Shown one piece after another: positions 36,022-45,005 of a stretch of 58,708 nt of DNA. The DNA is from an uncultured Eubacteriales bacterium (lineage in GTDB: Bacteria; Bacillota; Clostridia; Christensenellales; CAG-138), in contig CADBYI010000013.1 in assembly GCA_902798825.1 (NCBI GenBank), forward strand, positions 1 through 58,708. The letters run 5' to 3'. The position numbers and the translations under genes were made by a program. Each line of letters opens with the position of its first letter. Position 1 is the first letter of the stretch. A model generated the notes under the pieces. It ran no database searches. It was not told the origin of the DNA and saw only the letters and a list, made by a program, of their open reading frames with translations.

Positions 36022-36053
36022 TTGACAGAATCACAAAGATGTCTTAATATAAT
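36022..36053 (+). promoter_or_regulatory. promoter of the degV-family gene
   Basis: TTGACA at 36022-36027 is followed 17 bp later by TAATAT (36045-36050), overlapping a consensus TATAAT at 36048-36053. AAAGGAGC precedes the start codon. Confidence 0.65.
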
Positions 36054-36085
36054 ATTAAATATTAGATAAAGGAGCTCAAAAAAAG

Positions 36086-36964
36086 ATGGCCTTTCATATT
36101 TGGACGGATACATCGGCCAATCTGCCCGCTGCCCTGTGCAAAAAGCTGGGGATCGGGGTGCTGCCCTTTCATTTTATTCACAACGGCGGGGCAGAGGAAT
36201 GCTGTCTGGACACGGAAACCTTCCCCTACGATGCTTTCTATGCTGATCTGAAGGCCGGCGGCACGGCCACCACCTCCATGATCAATTCCGAAGCCTTCCG
36301 GGAGATCTTCGAGCAGGAGGCAAAATCCGGGAACGACGTGCTCTATATCGGCATGTCCTCCGGCATCAGCGGGGCCTACGGGGCCTCGGTGGTGGCCGCC
36401 CGGGAGGTGAAGGAGAATCATCCCGACCGCCGCATCGAAGCCTTCGACACCAAGGGCGCGTCCCTGGGGGAGGGTCTGCTGGTGCTGGCGGCCCAAAAGC
36501 TCCAGAAGGCGGGAGCGGATATCCAAAAGGTCCTCCGGGAGCTGGATCGGCTGCGGACCCACATGATGCAGGTATTCACCGTGGACGATCTGATGTATCT
36601 GCGCCGGGGCGGCCGCATCTCCCGCATGAAGGCGGTCATCGCCTCCGTGCTGAACATCAAACCCATCCTGCGGGGGGACGAGGAGGGTCGGATCGTGGTC
36701 ACGGACAAGACCGTGGGGCGCAAGGCCTCCATACGGGCGCTGGCGGACGATCTGATCGAAAACATCGACGAAGCCGATGCCTGCGGCGTGGGCATCGCTC
36801 AGGCCGGCTGCACCGCCGACAGCGACGCGCTCATCCAGCGTATCCGCGCCAAGCTCCCCAACATCCCCATCCTGACCGTGCCCTATGAGCCCGTCACCGG
36901 CAGCCATGTGGGCCCGGGGGCCCTGGCCCTGTTTTACATCAGCCGCCAGGCCAGAACGGTCTAA
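36086..36964 (+). CDS. DegV family fatty-acid binding protein
   Basis: The 292-residue protein shows the DegV layout: DTSANLP at the N-terminus, TTSMINSEAFREIFE, LYIGMSSGISGAYGA, VEAFDT-type segment IEAFDTKGASLGEGLLV, TVDDLMYLRRGGRIS, LNIKPIL and a C-terminal GSHVGPGALALFY. DegV/FakB proteins bind a fatty acid for phosphorylation by FakA, which is not in the window. The ligand here is inferred from the family. Confidence 0.93.
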   Translation: MAFHIWTDTSANLPAALCKKLGIGVLPFHFIHNGGAEECCLDTETFPYDAFYADLKAGGTATTSMINSEAFREIFEQEAKSGNDVLYIGMSSGISGAYGASVVAAREVKENHPDRRIEAFDTKGASLGEGLLVLAAQKLQKAGADIQKVLRELDRLRTHMMQVFTVDDLMYLRRGGRISRMKAVIASVLNIKPILRGDEEGRIVVTDKTVGRKASIRALADDLIENIDEADACGVGIAQAGCTADSDALIQRIRAKLPNIPILTVPYEPVTGSHVGPGALALFYISRQARTV

Positions 36965-36965
36965 G

Positions 36966-37781
36966 CTATCCTTGCTGTAAGAACGCGAACACCCGGGGAT
37001 AAAAATCCTTCGCCTCCTCATAGGCGGCGTGGCCCAGCCCCGGATAGATATACAGCTGGCTGTGGGGAATGCGCGCCGCCAATTGGCGGGAGGCCTCCGC
37101 GCCGACGATCCGATCCTCTGCACCGCCCAGGACAAGGGTGGGGCAGGGGATCGTTTTCAGTTCCGCCCCGGCGTCGAAGGAGAGGATGGCCTGTCCGTTC
37201 ACGAGGAACCGGTCATAGGTCCTGGGCTTGCCCACAAGGCCCAGCAGGGGATATAGCTTTCGATATCGCTTCAGATAGGCGGGGGAGTAGCTCCGCTCCG
37301 CCGTGTCGATCATCAGCCCCTTGTGATCCCCTCGCCGGGCCATATCCATCCAGCCGGAGACACACCTTCGAATCAGGTCGCTGGCGCAGGGGGCGGTCAC
37401 GGCCAGGATCAGCCGATCCACCATATTACCATGATCGATGGCCAGGTATTGGGCGACCATGCCCCCTTCCGATACCCCCAGGACCGACACCAGGCTCAGC
37501 CCCAATGCACGGATAGCCTCCGCCTGGTCCGCTGCCATGTCCCGGATGGTGTGGCCCTGGGGCAGCGGCTCCCTGCGGCTGAATAGATAGACGGTGAAGT
37601 CATCCAAATAGGCTCGATAGGGCCCGGCCAGCAGCAGGGCCTTGCCCTCCACCGTGGCAAGTCCATCGGACAGGCCCGGCAGAACGACGAGCGCGCGGCT
37701 CCCTCGGCCGAAGGAGACGTAACTCATGGTCCCTTCCTGCAGCAGCACCCGGCCGTTTTTCGCGTTCCAAAGCATAGCCAT
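36966..37781 (-). CDS. alpha/beta hydrolase
   Basis: The 271-residue protein has the alpha/beta hydrolase pattern: LVVLPGLSDG oxyanion region, nucleophile Ser in GVSEGGMVAQYLA, acid in LVLGGAEDRIVG and catalytic His in YPGLGHAAYEE. The substrate is unknown. Its stop codon nearly abuts that of the convergent DegV gene (1 bp apart), leaving no room for a terminator. Confidence 0.9.
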   Translation of the reverse strand: MAMLWNAKNGRVLLQEGTMSYVSFGRGSRALVVLPGLSDGLATVEGKALLLAGPYRAYLDDFTVYLFSRREPLPQGHTIRDMAADQAEAIRALGLSLVSVLGVSEGGMVAQYLAIDHGNMVDRLILAVTAPCASDLIRRCVSGWMDMARRGDHKGLMIDTAERSYSPAYLKRYRKLYPLLGLVGKPRTYDRFLVNGQAILSFDAGAELKTIPCPTLVLGGAEDRIVGAEASRQLAARIPHSQLYIYPGLGHAAYEEAKDFYPRVFAFLQQG

Positions 37782-37899
37782 CCCATCCTTTTTTCTGATA
37801 CCTCAAGTGTAATCGGCCCCCTGTACCCTTGTCAATAGTCTGCGTACCCCTCCAAATTTTGCCAGAGTGGGTACAAACCGTGACATTTTTGTGCACCGA

Positions 37900-37928
37900 T
37901 TGACAAGGGTCCCCGGGGGATTTACAAT
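37900..37928 (+). promoter_or_regulatory. promoter of the GlsB/YeaQ-type gene
   Basis: A consensus -35 TTGACA (37900-37905) and -10 TACAAT (37923-37928) are 17 bp apart; AAGGAGG follows before the ATG. Confidence 0.8.
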
Positions 37929-37959
37929 GCATCCAACAAAAGCAAGGAGGTACAAAGCT

Positions 37960-38196
37960 ATGCAAGTCATTGTTTCTCTGTTGATCGGCGCCCTGGTGGG
38001 CTGGATCGCCGGGAAGATCATGAACAGCAAGGGCGGTCTGGTGAAGAACATCCTTGTCGGCTTGGTGGGCGGTGCCTTGGGCGGTTGGCTGGGCAGCCTC
38101 ATCGGCGTCAGTGCCACCGGCTGGATCTCCAGCATCCTGATCGGCATCGGCGGCTCCTGCCTCCTGATCTGGCTCATGCGCAAACTCTTCAAGTAA
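37960..38196 (+). CDS. GlsB/YeaQ/YmgE family small membrane protein
   Basis: The 78-residue protein carries the family's Gly-rich helices: IGALVGWIAGKIM, KNILVGLVGGALGGWLGSLIG and SSILIGIGGSCLLIWL. Members are often stress-induced membrane proteins of unknown function. ATG 37960 is chosen because AAGGAGG is 9 nt upstream. Monocistronic, with its own promoter and terminator. Confidence 0.9.
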   Translation: MQVIVSLLIGALVGWIAGKIMNSKGGLVKNILVGLVGGALGGWLGSLIGVSATGWISSILIGIGGSCLLIWLMRKLFK

Positions 38197-38221
38197 CTTC
38201 ATTCCGATCCCCCTCCTTAAA

Positions 38222-38257
38222 AGGAACTGCCGCAGACCCCTGCGGCAGTCCTTTTTT
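38222..38257 (+). terminator. intrinsic terminator
   Basis: GGAACTGCCGCAG and CTGCGGCAGTCC form a long stem, followed by TTTTTTT. Confidence 0.9.
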
Positions 38258-38330
38258 TATGCGACAGCATTGTTTTCTGCCACGGGCTATGGTACAATGC
38301 CATATCAACAATGATATAAAGGACGGCCAT

Positions 38331-39263
38331 ATGAACCTGCTGCATCTAAAATACGCGGTGGAGATCGCCGAGACCAACTCCATGACCAAGGCTGCTGAAA
38401 AGCTGTACACCGCCCAGCCCAACCTGAGCCGTGCGGTGAAGGAGCTGGAGAGCACCCTGGGCATTCCCATCTTCCGCCGCACCAGCAAAGGCATCTTTCC
38501 CACGCCCCAGGGGGAGGAGTTTTTGAACTATGCTCGCATGATCCTAAGCCAGGTGGACGAGATCGAGCATATGTACCAGCACGGCGGCCGGGAGCCCCGG
38601 AAGTTCTCCGTCTGCGGTCCCCACGCCTGCTATATCGCCTGCGCCTTCACGGCCTTCGTGCAGCATCTGGAATCCCCGGCCAGCCAGGAGATATTCTACA
38701 ACGAGACCAGCCCCTCCCGGGTCATCGGCAACGTGGCCGACGCGGACTATCGTCTGGGGATACTGCGCTATCCCGCCGCTCATGACGCCAGCTTCAAGGG
38801 CTTGCTGAAGGAAAAGGGGCTGACGGGGGAGCTGCTCTATGAGTTCAACTATGTGCTGCTCACCTCCTCCAAAAGCCCTCTGGCGGCCCGGGAGACCGTT
38901 CGGCTGGAGGAACTCTCATCCCTGACGGAGATCGCCCATGCGGACCCCTTCGCGCCCACGCTGCCTTTGAGCATGGGGCAGAAGAACAACCTGGACGATG
39001 GGGTGAACAAGCACATCTACGTCTTCGAGCGGGGCAGCCAGATGGACCTGCTGTCCCAGAACCCCAACACCTTTTTGTGGGCCTCCCCGGTGCCCCAGCG
39101 GATGCTGGACCAGTTCGACCTGGTCCAGCGGCCCTGCCCGGAGAACGACAGGCTCTACCGGGACGTGCTCATCTACAAAAAGGGCTATGCCCTCACGTCC
39201 CTGGACAAGGCCTTTATCGACGAGCTGGTGGCCGTGAAGCGGGAGCTGGGCGCAAAGGAGTAG
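38331..39263 (+). CDS. LysR family transcriptional regulator
   Basis: The 310-residue protein has the LysR N-terminal winged helix (LKYAVEIAETNSMTKAAEKL, QPNLSRAVKELESTLGIPIF, FPTPQGEEFL) followed by a substrate-binding domain of about 220 residues that is less typical. The start at 38331 gives the usual LysR N-terminus. It is followed within 1 bp by a kinase-like gene, so the two are co-transcribed. The inducer is unknown. Confidence 0.9.
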   Translation: MNLLHLKYAVEIAETNSMTKAAEKLYTAQPNLSRAVKELESTLGIPIFRRTSKGIFPTPQGEEFLNYARMILSQVDEIEHMYQHGGREPRKFSVCGPHACYIACAFTAFVQHLESPASQEIFYNETSPSRVIGNVADADYRLGILRYPAAHDASFKGLLKEKGLTGELLYEFNYVLLTSSKSPLAARETVRLEELSSLTEIAHADPFAPTLPLSMGQKNNLDDGVNKHIYVFERGSQMDLLSQNPNTFLWASPVPQRMLDQFDLVQRPCPENDRLYRDVLIYKKGYALTSLDKAFIDELVAVKRELGAKE

Positions 39264-39264
39264 T

Positions 39265-40017
39265 ATGAGCATCGACGCGGATCGGATCATCGCCATACGG
39301 ACGGACAAGATCGTGTATCGGAACGGGGACACGGTCCTGAAGGTCTTCGACCCTGCCTACTCCACGGCGGACATCTTCAACGAGGCCCTGAATCAGGCCC
39401 GGATCGAGGAGACGGGCTTTCCCGTGCCCAAGATCATGGACATTCAGAAGCTGGACGGCAAGTGGGCCATCCGCCGGGAATACGCCCAGGGGATCACCCT
39501 GGAGCGGCTCATGCTGGAAAAGCCGGAAAACCGGGAAAGCTATCTCGATCGGTTCACCGACGTGCAGCGGGAGATCTTTTCCCTCCAGGCCCGGCAGCTG
39601 AATCGGCAAAAGTACAAGCTGGCCCAACGCATCGGACGGGCCTCCCTCCCCGAGGAGAAGCGGGAGCGGCTGCTGGAACGGCTCTTCGCCCTGCCCGACG
39701 GCCACGCCACCCTCCACGGGGACTTCATCCCCTCCAATCTGGTGCTGGGCCGGGAGGGGGGCTACTGCGTGCTGGACTGGACCCACGTGACCGAGGGGAA
39801 CGAGCATGAGGACGTGGCCCGGACCTATCTGCAGCTGCTTCGCCGGTTCGACGAATCCACGGCGGACCAATACCTCGCCCTGTATCTGGGCAAGACAGGG
39901 GACAGGCGAGGGGACGTGCTGGAGTGGATGGCCCTGGCCGCGGTGGCCCTGCTGGTCCTGTGCCGCCCCAGCGAGCGGGGGTTCTATCTGAAAAAGCTGG
40001 ACCAATATATGCCATAG
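39265..40017 (+). CDS. APH-like phosphotransferase
   Basis: The 250-residue protein has an aminoglycoside-phosphotransferase-type kinase fold: YRNGDTVLKVFD with a lysine for ATP, the catalytic loop LHGDFIPSNLVL (HGDxxxxN) and the metal-binding VLDWTHV. Such proteins phosphorylate diverse small molecules; nothing here indicates an antibiotic substrate. It sits 1 bp after the LysR gene and 10 bp before a small iron-sulfur protein gene. Confidence 0.8.
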   Translation: MSIDADRIIAIRTDKIVYRNGDTVLKVFDPAYSTADIFNEALNQARIEETGFPVPKIMDIQKLDGKWAIRREYAQGITLERLMLEKPENRESYLDRFTDVQREIFSLQARQLNRQKYKLAQRIGRASLPEEKRERLLERLFALPDGHATLHGDFIPSNLVLGREGGYCVLDWTHVTEGNEHEDVARTYLQLLRRFDESTADQYLALYLGKTGDRRGDVLEWMALAAVALLVLCRPSERGFYLKKLDQYMP

Positions 40018-40027
40018 GGGGGAGACC

Positions 40028-40273
40028 ATGCAGATCACGGTTTGTTTGGGGGATTCCTGTCATCTGAAGGGGACCCGGCAGGTGGCGGAGACCCTGCAGC
40101 GGCTCATATGGGAGAACGGCCTGCAGGACGAGATCGATCTTTCCGGCACCTTTTGCATGGGCCGGTGCCGCACAGGGGTCAGCGTGACGGTGGACGGGGC
40201 GTATCATTCCCTGTCGCCCGAGACCACGGAACGGTTTTTTCAGGAGCAGATACTGCCTCAATTGAGGCAATAG
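40028..40273 (+). CDS. thioredoxin-fold [2Fe-2S] ferredoxin-like protein
   Basis: The 81-residue protein has the cysteine pattern of NuoE/HydA-type thioredoxin-like ferredoxins: CLGDSCHLKG at the N-terminus and FCMGRCRTG in the middle, i.e. four cysteines for a [2Fe-2S] cluster. The partner redox enzyme is not encoded next to it. GGGGGGAG lies upstream, and the gene is part of the LysR-kinase operon. Confidence 0.85.
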   Translation: MQITVCLGDSCHLKGTRQVAETLQRLIWENGLQDEIDLSGTFCMGRCRTGVSVTVDGAYHSLSPETTERFFQEQILPQLRQ

Positions 40274-40282
40274 GAGGGACAT

Positions 40283-41320
40283 ATGGAGCTGCGGGACAAA
40301 AACGGATTGACGGAGCGGGAGTTTCTGGCGGCCTACCGGCCGGGGGACTATCCAAGACCCTCGGTGACGGCGGACATGGCCGTGTTTCGGGAGCGGGAGC
40401 GGGGCAGGGAGCTGCTGCTCATCCGCCGGGGCGGCCATCCGTTTTTGGGCAAGTGGGCCTTGCCGGGGGGCTTCTCGGAGCCGGGGGAGACCCTGGACAA
40501 AACCGCAGAGCGGGAGCTGCAGGAGGAGACCGGCCTTGCGGGGCTGCCCCTGACCCCCGTGGGTTTCTTTTCCCAGCCGGGAAGGGACAAGCGGGGCTGG
40601 ACCATGTCCGAGGGCTTTGCCACGATCCTTGGGGCGGACGGCCCGGAGCCCGTGGCCGGAGACGACGCCCGGGAGACGGGCTGGTTCACCGTGGACAGCC
40701 GGTGGGAGGACGGATTGCTCGTCCTTTCCTTTGACGGGCCGGAGCGCTTCGAAGCGAAGCTGGTCCGGGACGGGGCCCATGCTTTTTCCATTCGGGACAC
40801 CGGGGGCCTGGCCTTCGATCACGCCCACATCATCGCCAAAGCCATGGCGAAGATGGGGCTGCTGCAGCCGGAGCCGGCGGACTATGAAACCCTGAACGCT
40901 CAGCTGCGTTCCCTGGTGGAGGGCGTTCCCCACGCCTTAGCCAACCTGTCCAACGCCGCCGCCCTGCTGTGGGAGGCCCTGGGCGGTATCAACTGGGCGG
41001 GATTCTATCTTATGAAGGAGGGAATGCTGGTCCTGGGACCCTTCATGGGCAAGCCCGCCTGCATCGAGATCCCCTTGACGAAGGGGGTCTGCGGGGCGGC
41101 GGCCCGGCTGGATGAAACCCAGCTGGTGCCGGACGTCCACGCCTTCCCCGGGCACATCGCCTGCGATTCCGCCTCCCGGTCGGAGATCGTGGTGCCGCTG
41201 CACAGGGGGGAGAAGGTCGTGGGCGTGCTGGATATAGATTCACCGCTCCTGCACCGCTTCACCGAAGCGGATCGGGTGGGGCTGGAAGCCTTCGCCCGCA
41301 TTTTGGAGAAAGCCCTATGA
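40283..41320 (+). CDS. fusion of Nudix hydrolase and free methionine-(R)-sulfoxide reductase (GAF)
   Basis: Residues about 25-190 form a Nudix domain with a complete box (GGFSEPGETLDKTAERELQE followed by ETGL). Residues about 200-345 match the GAF-type free methionine-(R)-sulfoxide reductase, with LSNAAALLWEAL, NWAGFYL and the three active-site-region cysteines in PACIEIP, KGVCGAA and GHIACDS. Nudix members clean up modified nucleotides or other pyrophosphates; fRMsr reduces free methionine sulfoxide. The fusion suggests a combined oxidative-damage repair protein. It overlaps the next gene by 4 bp. Confidence 0.9.
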   Translation: MELRDKNGLTEREFLAAYRPGDYPRPSVTADMAVFRERERGRELLLIRRGGHPFLGKWALPGGFSEPGETLDKTAERELQEETGLAGLPLTPVGFFSQPGRDKRGWTMSEGFATILGADGPEPVAGDDARETGWFTVDSRWEDGLLVLSFDGPERFEAKLVRDGAHAFSIRDTGGLAFDHAHIIAKAMAKMGLLQPEPADYETLNAQLRSLVEGVPHALANLSNAAALLWEALGGINWAGFYLMKEGMLVLGPFMGKPACIEIPLTKGVCGAAARLDETQLVPDVHAFPGHIACDSASRSEIVVPLHRGEKVVGVLDIDSPLLHRFTEADRVGLEAFARILEKAL

Positions 41321-41868
41321 AACTGGTGTTTATCATCGGAGACGCCGCCGTGGGCAAGATGACCGTGGGCCAGGAGCTGATGAAGATCACGGACCTGCGG
41401 CTCTTTCACAACCACATGACCATCGAGCCTGTGCTGGAGATCATGGGCCGCTTTGACGGGAAATTGAGGGACGACATGCGGGAGCTGATCTTCCGGCATT
41501 TTGCCGCCTCCGACAACTACGGCATGATCTTTACCTACATGATGGATTTCGACATGCAGAGCGAATGGGACTATCTGGAGCACGTCAAATCCATCTTCGC
41601 CCCCTACGGCACCGAGTTTTACTATGTGGAGCTCATCGCGCCCCAGGCCGTCCGTCTGCAGCGGAACCGGACGGAGAACCGCCTCAAGCACAAGCCCTCC
41701 AAGCGGGACATAGAGGTGTCCGATCAGCGGCTCCTGCGGGACGACGCCAACCACCGCTGTGTCAGCTATCCGGGCGAAGTGCCCTTCGAGAACTACCTGC
41801 GCATCGAGAACGCCGACCTGACCGCCCCTGCCGTAGCGCAGATGATCAAGGCGCAGTTCGACCTGTAA
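41317..41868 (+). CDS. P-loop kinase-like protein
   Basis: The 183-residue protein starts MKLVFIIGDAAVGKMTVGQEL, a Walker A P-loop of small-molecule kinases (shikimate or adenylate kinase type), and has a lid-like basic segment (RLQRNRTENRLKHKPSKRD). The substrate is unknown. An ATGA overlap couples it to the Nudix-fRMsr fusion gene. Confidence 0.8.
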   Translation: MKLVFIIGDAAVGKMTVGQELMKITDLRLFHNHMTIEPVLEIMGRFDGKLRDDMRELIFRHFAASDNYGMIFTYMMDFDMQSEWDYLEHVKSIFAPYGTEFYYVELIAPQAVRLQRNRTENRLKHKPSKRDIEVSDQRLLRDDANHRCVSYPGEVPFENYLRIENADLTAPAVAQMIKAQFDL

Positions 41869-41885
41869 AACCTTTCCCAAAACCC

Positions 41886-41916
41886 AAAAAGCCCTTCGCG
41901 ACTGCGAGGGGCTTTG
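41886..41916. terminator. terminator hairpin between convergent genes
   Basis: AAAGCCC and GGGGCTTT flank an inner TCGC/GCGA pairing, in the 64-bp gap before the ABC transporter stop. Confidence 0.65.
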
Positions 41917-41932
41917 TTTGTGTAAAGAAGGG

Positions 41933-43801
41933 TCAGCTCTCCTTGCTCTCCTGCTCCTCCTTCTGCTTCTCCAGCTCCCTATCCAGCACCAGCTTGAACT
42001 GGGTCTCGTAGAGCTCCTTGTAGACGCCGCCCTGCTCGAGGAGGGTGTCGTGGGTGCCCCGTTCCTGGATGACCCCGTTGGACAGGACCAGAATCTCGTC
42101 CGCCGCCAGGATTGTGGAGAGCCGATGGGCGATGACGATGCTGGTCCGACCCTTCATGAGGGTCTCCAGGGCCTCTTGGATGGCGTTCTCCGAGATGGAG
42201 TCCAGGGCCGATGTGGCCTCGTCCAGGATCAGGATCTTGGGGTCCTTCAAAATGACCCGGGCGATGGACAGCCGCTGCTTTTCGCCGCCGGACAGCTTCA
42301 ACCCCCGGTTGCCCACCACCGTCTCGTATCCGTCGGGCTGAGCCAGGATGAAGTCGTGGATGCTGGCGGCCTTGCAGGCGGCGATGAGCTCCTCCTCCGT
42401 GGCGTCCTCCTTGGCGTAGAGCAGGTTCTCCCGGATGGTGCCGTTGAAGAGATAGGTGTCCTGGGTCACCATGCCGATCTGGCTCCTAAGGTAGGCAAGG
42501 TCCATGTCCCTGACGTCGATGCGGCCGATGGTCACGGCCCCGCCCCACACGTCGTAGAGCCGGGGGATCAGGTTGATGATGGTGGATTTGCCGCTGCCCG
42601 AGGGTCCCACGATGGCGTACATCTTGCTGGCGGGCACGGTGAAGTCGATATCCTTCAAAATCTCCTTCTCCGGCTCATACCCAAAGCGCACGTGGTAGAA
42701 GCGGATATCCGCCCCTTCGAAGGCGGGGGTCAGGGTTTTCTCCGGGGTGCTGATGGCGATCTCCCGGTCGAAGTAGTCGAAGATGCGGGAGAACAGGGCC
42801 AAGGACCGGGTGAAGTCCACCTGGATGTTCAGCAGGGACTCCACGGGCCGATACAGCCGGTTGATCAGGGCCACCGTGGCGGTGACGGTACCGACGGACA
42901 GGGTGGTGTCGAGGCCGTTGATGATGAAGAAGCCCCCGGCGAAGTAGATGAGCAAGGGCCCGATCTGGGTGAACATGCCCATGACCACCCGAAACCAGCG
43001 GCCGCTTCGCTCCTCCTTGAGGGCCAGCTGGGTGACCTGCTCGTTGACGGCCACGAACCGTTCGTACTCCCGCTTTTCCCGGGTGAACAGCTTCACCAGC
43101 AGGGAGCCGCTGACGGACAGGGTCTCGTTGATGAGCTGGTTCATCTCGTCGTTCTTGGCCTGGCTCTCCGTGAGCAGCTTCCAGCGGGTGCGGCCCACGC
43201 TGCGGGTGGGGATAATGAGCAAGGGGATCACCAAAATGCCCACGCAGGCCAGCTGCCAGCTCATGGAAAACAGGGCCACCAGGGTGGTGACCACCGTGGC
43301 CACGTTGCTGACGATGCTGGTCAAGGTCCCCGAGATCACGGAGGACACGCCGCTGATGTCGCTGTTCATGCGGGTGATGATGTCCCCCTGTTTCTCCGAG
43401 GTGAAGAAGGCGTGGGGCATGTGCTGCAGATGGTCGTACATCTGGTTCTTCATGTCGAAGATGATCCGGTGGCTGATCCAGGCGGAGATATACCCGGAGA
43501 GCACGTTGACCACCTGGGACACGGCCAATGTCCCCAGGGCCATGAGCAGCAGCTGGATGAGCAGCGTCATATTTCGCCCGATCAGGGCTTCGTCCACGAT
43601 CCGCCCCGTGATGATGGAGGGCAGCAGCCCCACCACGGAGGAGAGCAGGATGGTGATGAACACCAGCGTGAACTGGAGCCAGTAGGGCTTGAGATAGCCC
43701 AGTATGCGCTTGATCAGCGCGCCGCTGACCTTGGGCGTGTTTTTCTTTTCTTCCTCGGTGAGGAAGCCTCTGGGGCCGAAGTGCCCGCCCGGACCTGCCA
43801 T
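41933..43801 (-). CDS. ABC transporter, fused permease and ATPase
   Basis: The 622-residue protein is a half-size exporter: six membrane helices in residues about 45-340 and a nucleotide-binding domain with Walker A GPSGSGKSTIIN, signature LSGGEKQRLSIAR, Walker B ILILDEATSALD and the switch His in VIAHRLSTI. It probably works as a homodimer exporting lipids, peptides or drugs. No second ABC gene is adjacent. It lies 12 bp downstream of the repeat protein gene and likely shares its transcript. Confidence 0.93.
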   Translation of the reverse strand: MAGPGGHFGPRGFLTEEEKKNTPKVSGALIKRILGYLKPYWLQFTLVFITILLSSVVGLLPSIITGRIVDEALIGRNMTLLIQLLLMALGTLAVSQVVNVLSGYISAWISHRIIFDMKNQMYDHLQHMPHAFFTSEKQGDIITRMNSDISGVSSVISGTLTSIVSNVATVVTTLVALFSMSWQLACVGILVIPLLIIPTRSVGRTRWKLLTESQAKNDEMNQLINETLSVSGSLLVKLFTREKREYERFVAVNEQVTQLALKEERSGRWFRVVMGMFTQIGPLLIYFAGGFFIINGLDTTLSVGTVTATVALINRLYRPVESLLNIQVDFTRSLALFSRIFDYFDREIAISTPEKTLTPAFEGADIRFYHVRFGYEPEKEILKDIDFTVPASKMYAIVGPSGSGKSTIINLIPRLYDVWGGAVTIGRIDVRDMDLAYLRSQIGMVTQDTYLFNGTIRENLLYAKEDATEEELIAACKAASIHDFILAQPDGYETVVGNRGLKLSGGEKQRLSIARVILKDPKILILDEATSALDSISENAIQEALETLMKGRTSIVIAHRLSTILAADEILVLSNGVIQERGTHDTLLEQGGVYKELYETQFKLVLDRELEKQKEEQESKES

Positions 43802-43813
43802 GGTATTCCTCCC

Positions 43814-44827
43814 TTACTTGCCGTTCTTCTTGGAGGAGGTGGTTTTTTTGGTCCCCGTGGTGGTCTTCTTCCCGGTGGAGGCGGTCTTCTTGCCCGAGAC
43901 GGAAGCTGTCTTGCCGGAGGTGGACGTTTTCTTGTTGGAGGTGGAGGCGGCCTTCTTTTTCTTGCCGGTGGAGGCGGTGGCCGCGGTAGCCGCGGTCTCG
44001 GCGGGCGTGTCGTCGCCCAGCAGGTTCACCAGGGAACCGAGCAGACTTCCGCCCCCGTTGGAGGCATTGGAGGCGCCGGAGCTGCTGCCGCCCAGCAGGC
44101 TACCCAACAGGCTACCGCCGCCTTGCTGGCTGGAGCCGCCGCCCAGCAGGCTCCCCAACAGGGAACCGTTGGACTGGCTCTGGGTGGTCTGGGCCGGGGT
44201 GCTGTCTCCCAGCAGGGAGCCCAAGAGGCTGCTGCCGGCGTTGGCGTCCGCGTCGTTTCCGCCGCCCAGCAGCATGCCCAGCAGGGAATCGCCGCCGCTC
44301 TGCTGTGCGGAGGAAGAGGAGCCGCCCAACAGGCTGCCCAAAAGGCCGCCGCCGCTCTGCTGGCTGGAGCCGCCGCCCAGCAGGGACCCGAGAAGCCCGC
44401 CGCCGGAGCTGCTGCCGCCGCCCAGGAGACTGCCCAAAAGGCCGCCGCCGCTTTGCTGGCTGGAGCTGCCGGTTTTGCTAAGCAGCAGATAGAGCAGGAT
44501 AGGCGCGGCGATCTTCAAAATGCTGCTGGCCTGACCGCCGGACACGTTGGCGTTGCTGGCCGCGCTTTGGGTGGCCGTGGCGGCGTTGCCTCCCAAGAGC
44601 ATGGACAGAAGGTCCATGCCGCCTGCCCGGGTGCCGCCCCGGGTGACGGTCTGCTGCTGGGCCTCTGCGGCCCGGCTGGCCAGCTGGCCGGAGGCAGTGT
44701 CCTTCTCGATGGCGGGCAGAACGGCGTTGAGCACGTCCTCCACCTGCTGTTCGGTGACGCCCTGGCCTGCTTCGTTGGCAATGCGCTGCAGGGTGTTTTC
44801 GTCCAATAAGCTGCGAATGGAATCCAT
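43814..44827 (-). CDS. DUF937-like protein with GLLGSLLGG repeats and Lys-rich tail
   Basis: The 337-residue protein starts MDSIRSLLDENTLQRIANEAG, and its first 100 residues resemble DUF937. The middle (about 115-270) is a run of about eight copies of a 'GGGLLGSLLGGGSS' unit separated by Ser/Gln/Gly, and the last 60 residues are Lys/Thr/Ser/Ala repeats (GKKTASTGKKTTTGTKKTTS). Both parts are low-complexity. Function unknown; self-assembly is a guess from the glycine/leucine repeats. It is upstream of the ABC exporter on the same strand. Confidence 0.7.
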   Translation of the reverse strand: MDSIRSLLDENTLQRIANEAGQGVTEQQVEDVLNAVLPAIEKDTASGQLASRAAEAQQQTVTRGGTRAGGMDLLSMLLGGNAATATQSAASNANVSGGQASSILKIAAPILLYLLLSKTGSSSQQSGGGLLGSLLGGGSSSGGGLLGSLLGGGSSQQSGGGLLGSLLGGSSSSAQQSGGDSLLGMLLGGGNDADANAGSSLLGSLLGDSTPAQTTQSQSNGSLLGSLLGGGSSQQGGGSLLGSLLGGSSSGASNASNGGGSLLGSLVNLLGDDTPAETAATAATASTGKKKKAASTSNKKTSTSGKTASVSGKKTASTGKKTTTGTKKTTSSKKNGK

Positions 44828-45005
44828 AGTGTCATAACTCCTTTCCGAGATAGCATAAAAATACCATATTCGCGTTGAAATATCAATCCAAAGCCACAAA
44901 AAAGCGCAGATTTTGTTTCGGAAACGATTGCAAGCCACCATACCTTGTGGTATACTGCGGTTAGCCATAGCAGCTATGGCGCATTTATACAAGGGGGAAA
45001 ACACT

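Noticed and set aside
41918..44809. 963-codon plus-strand open frame
   Set aside because: It is antisense to the ABC transporter and the GLLGSLLGG repeat gene; high GC creates long shadow frames and the translation resembles no protein.
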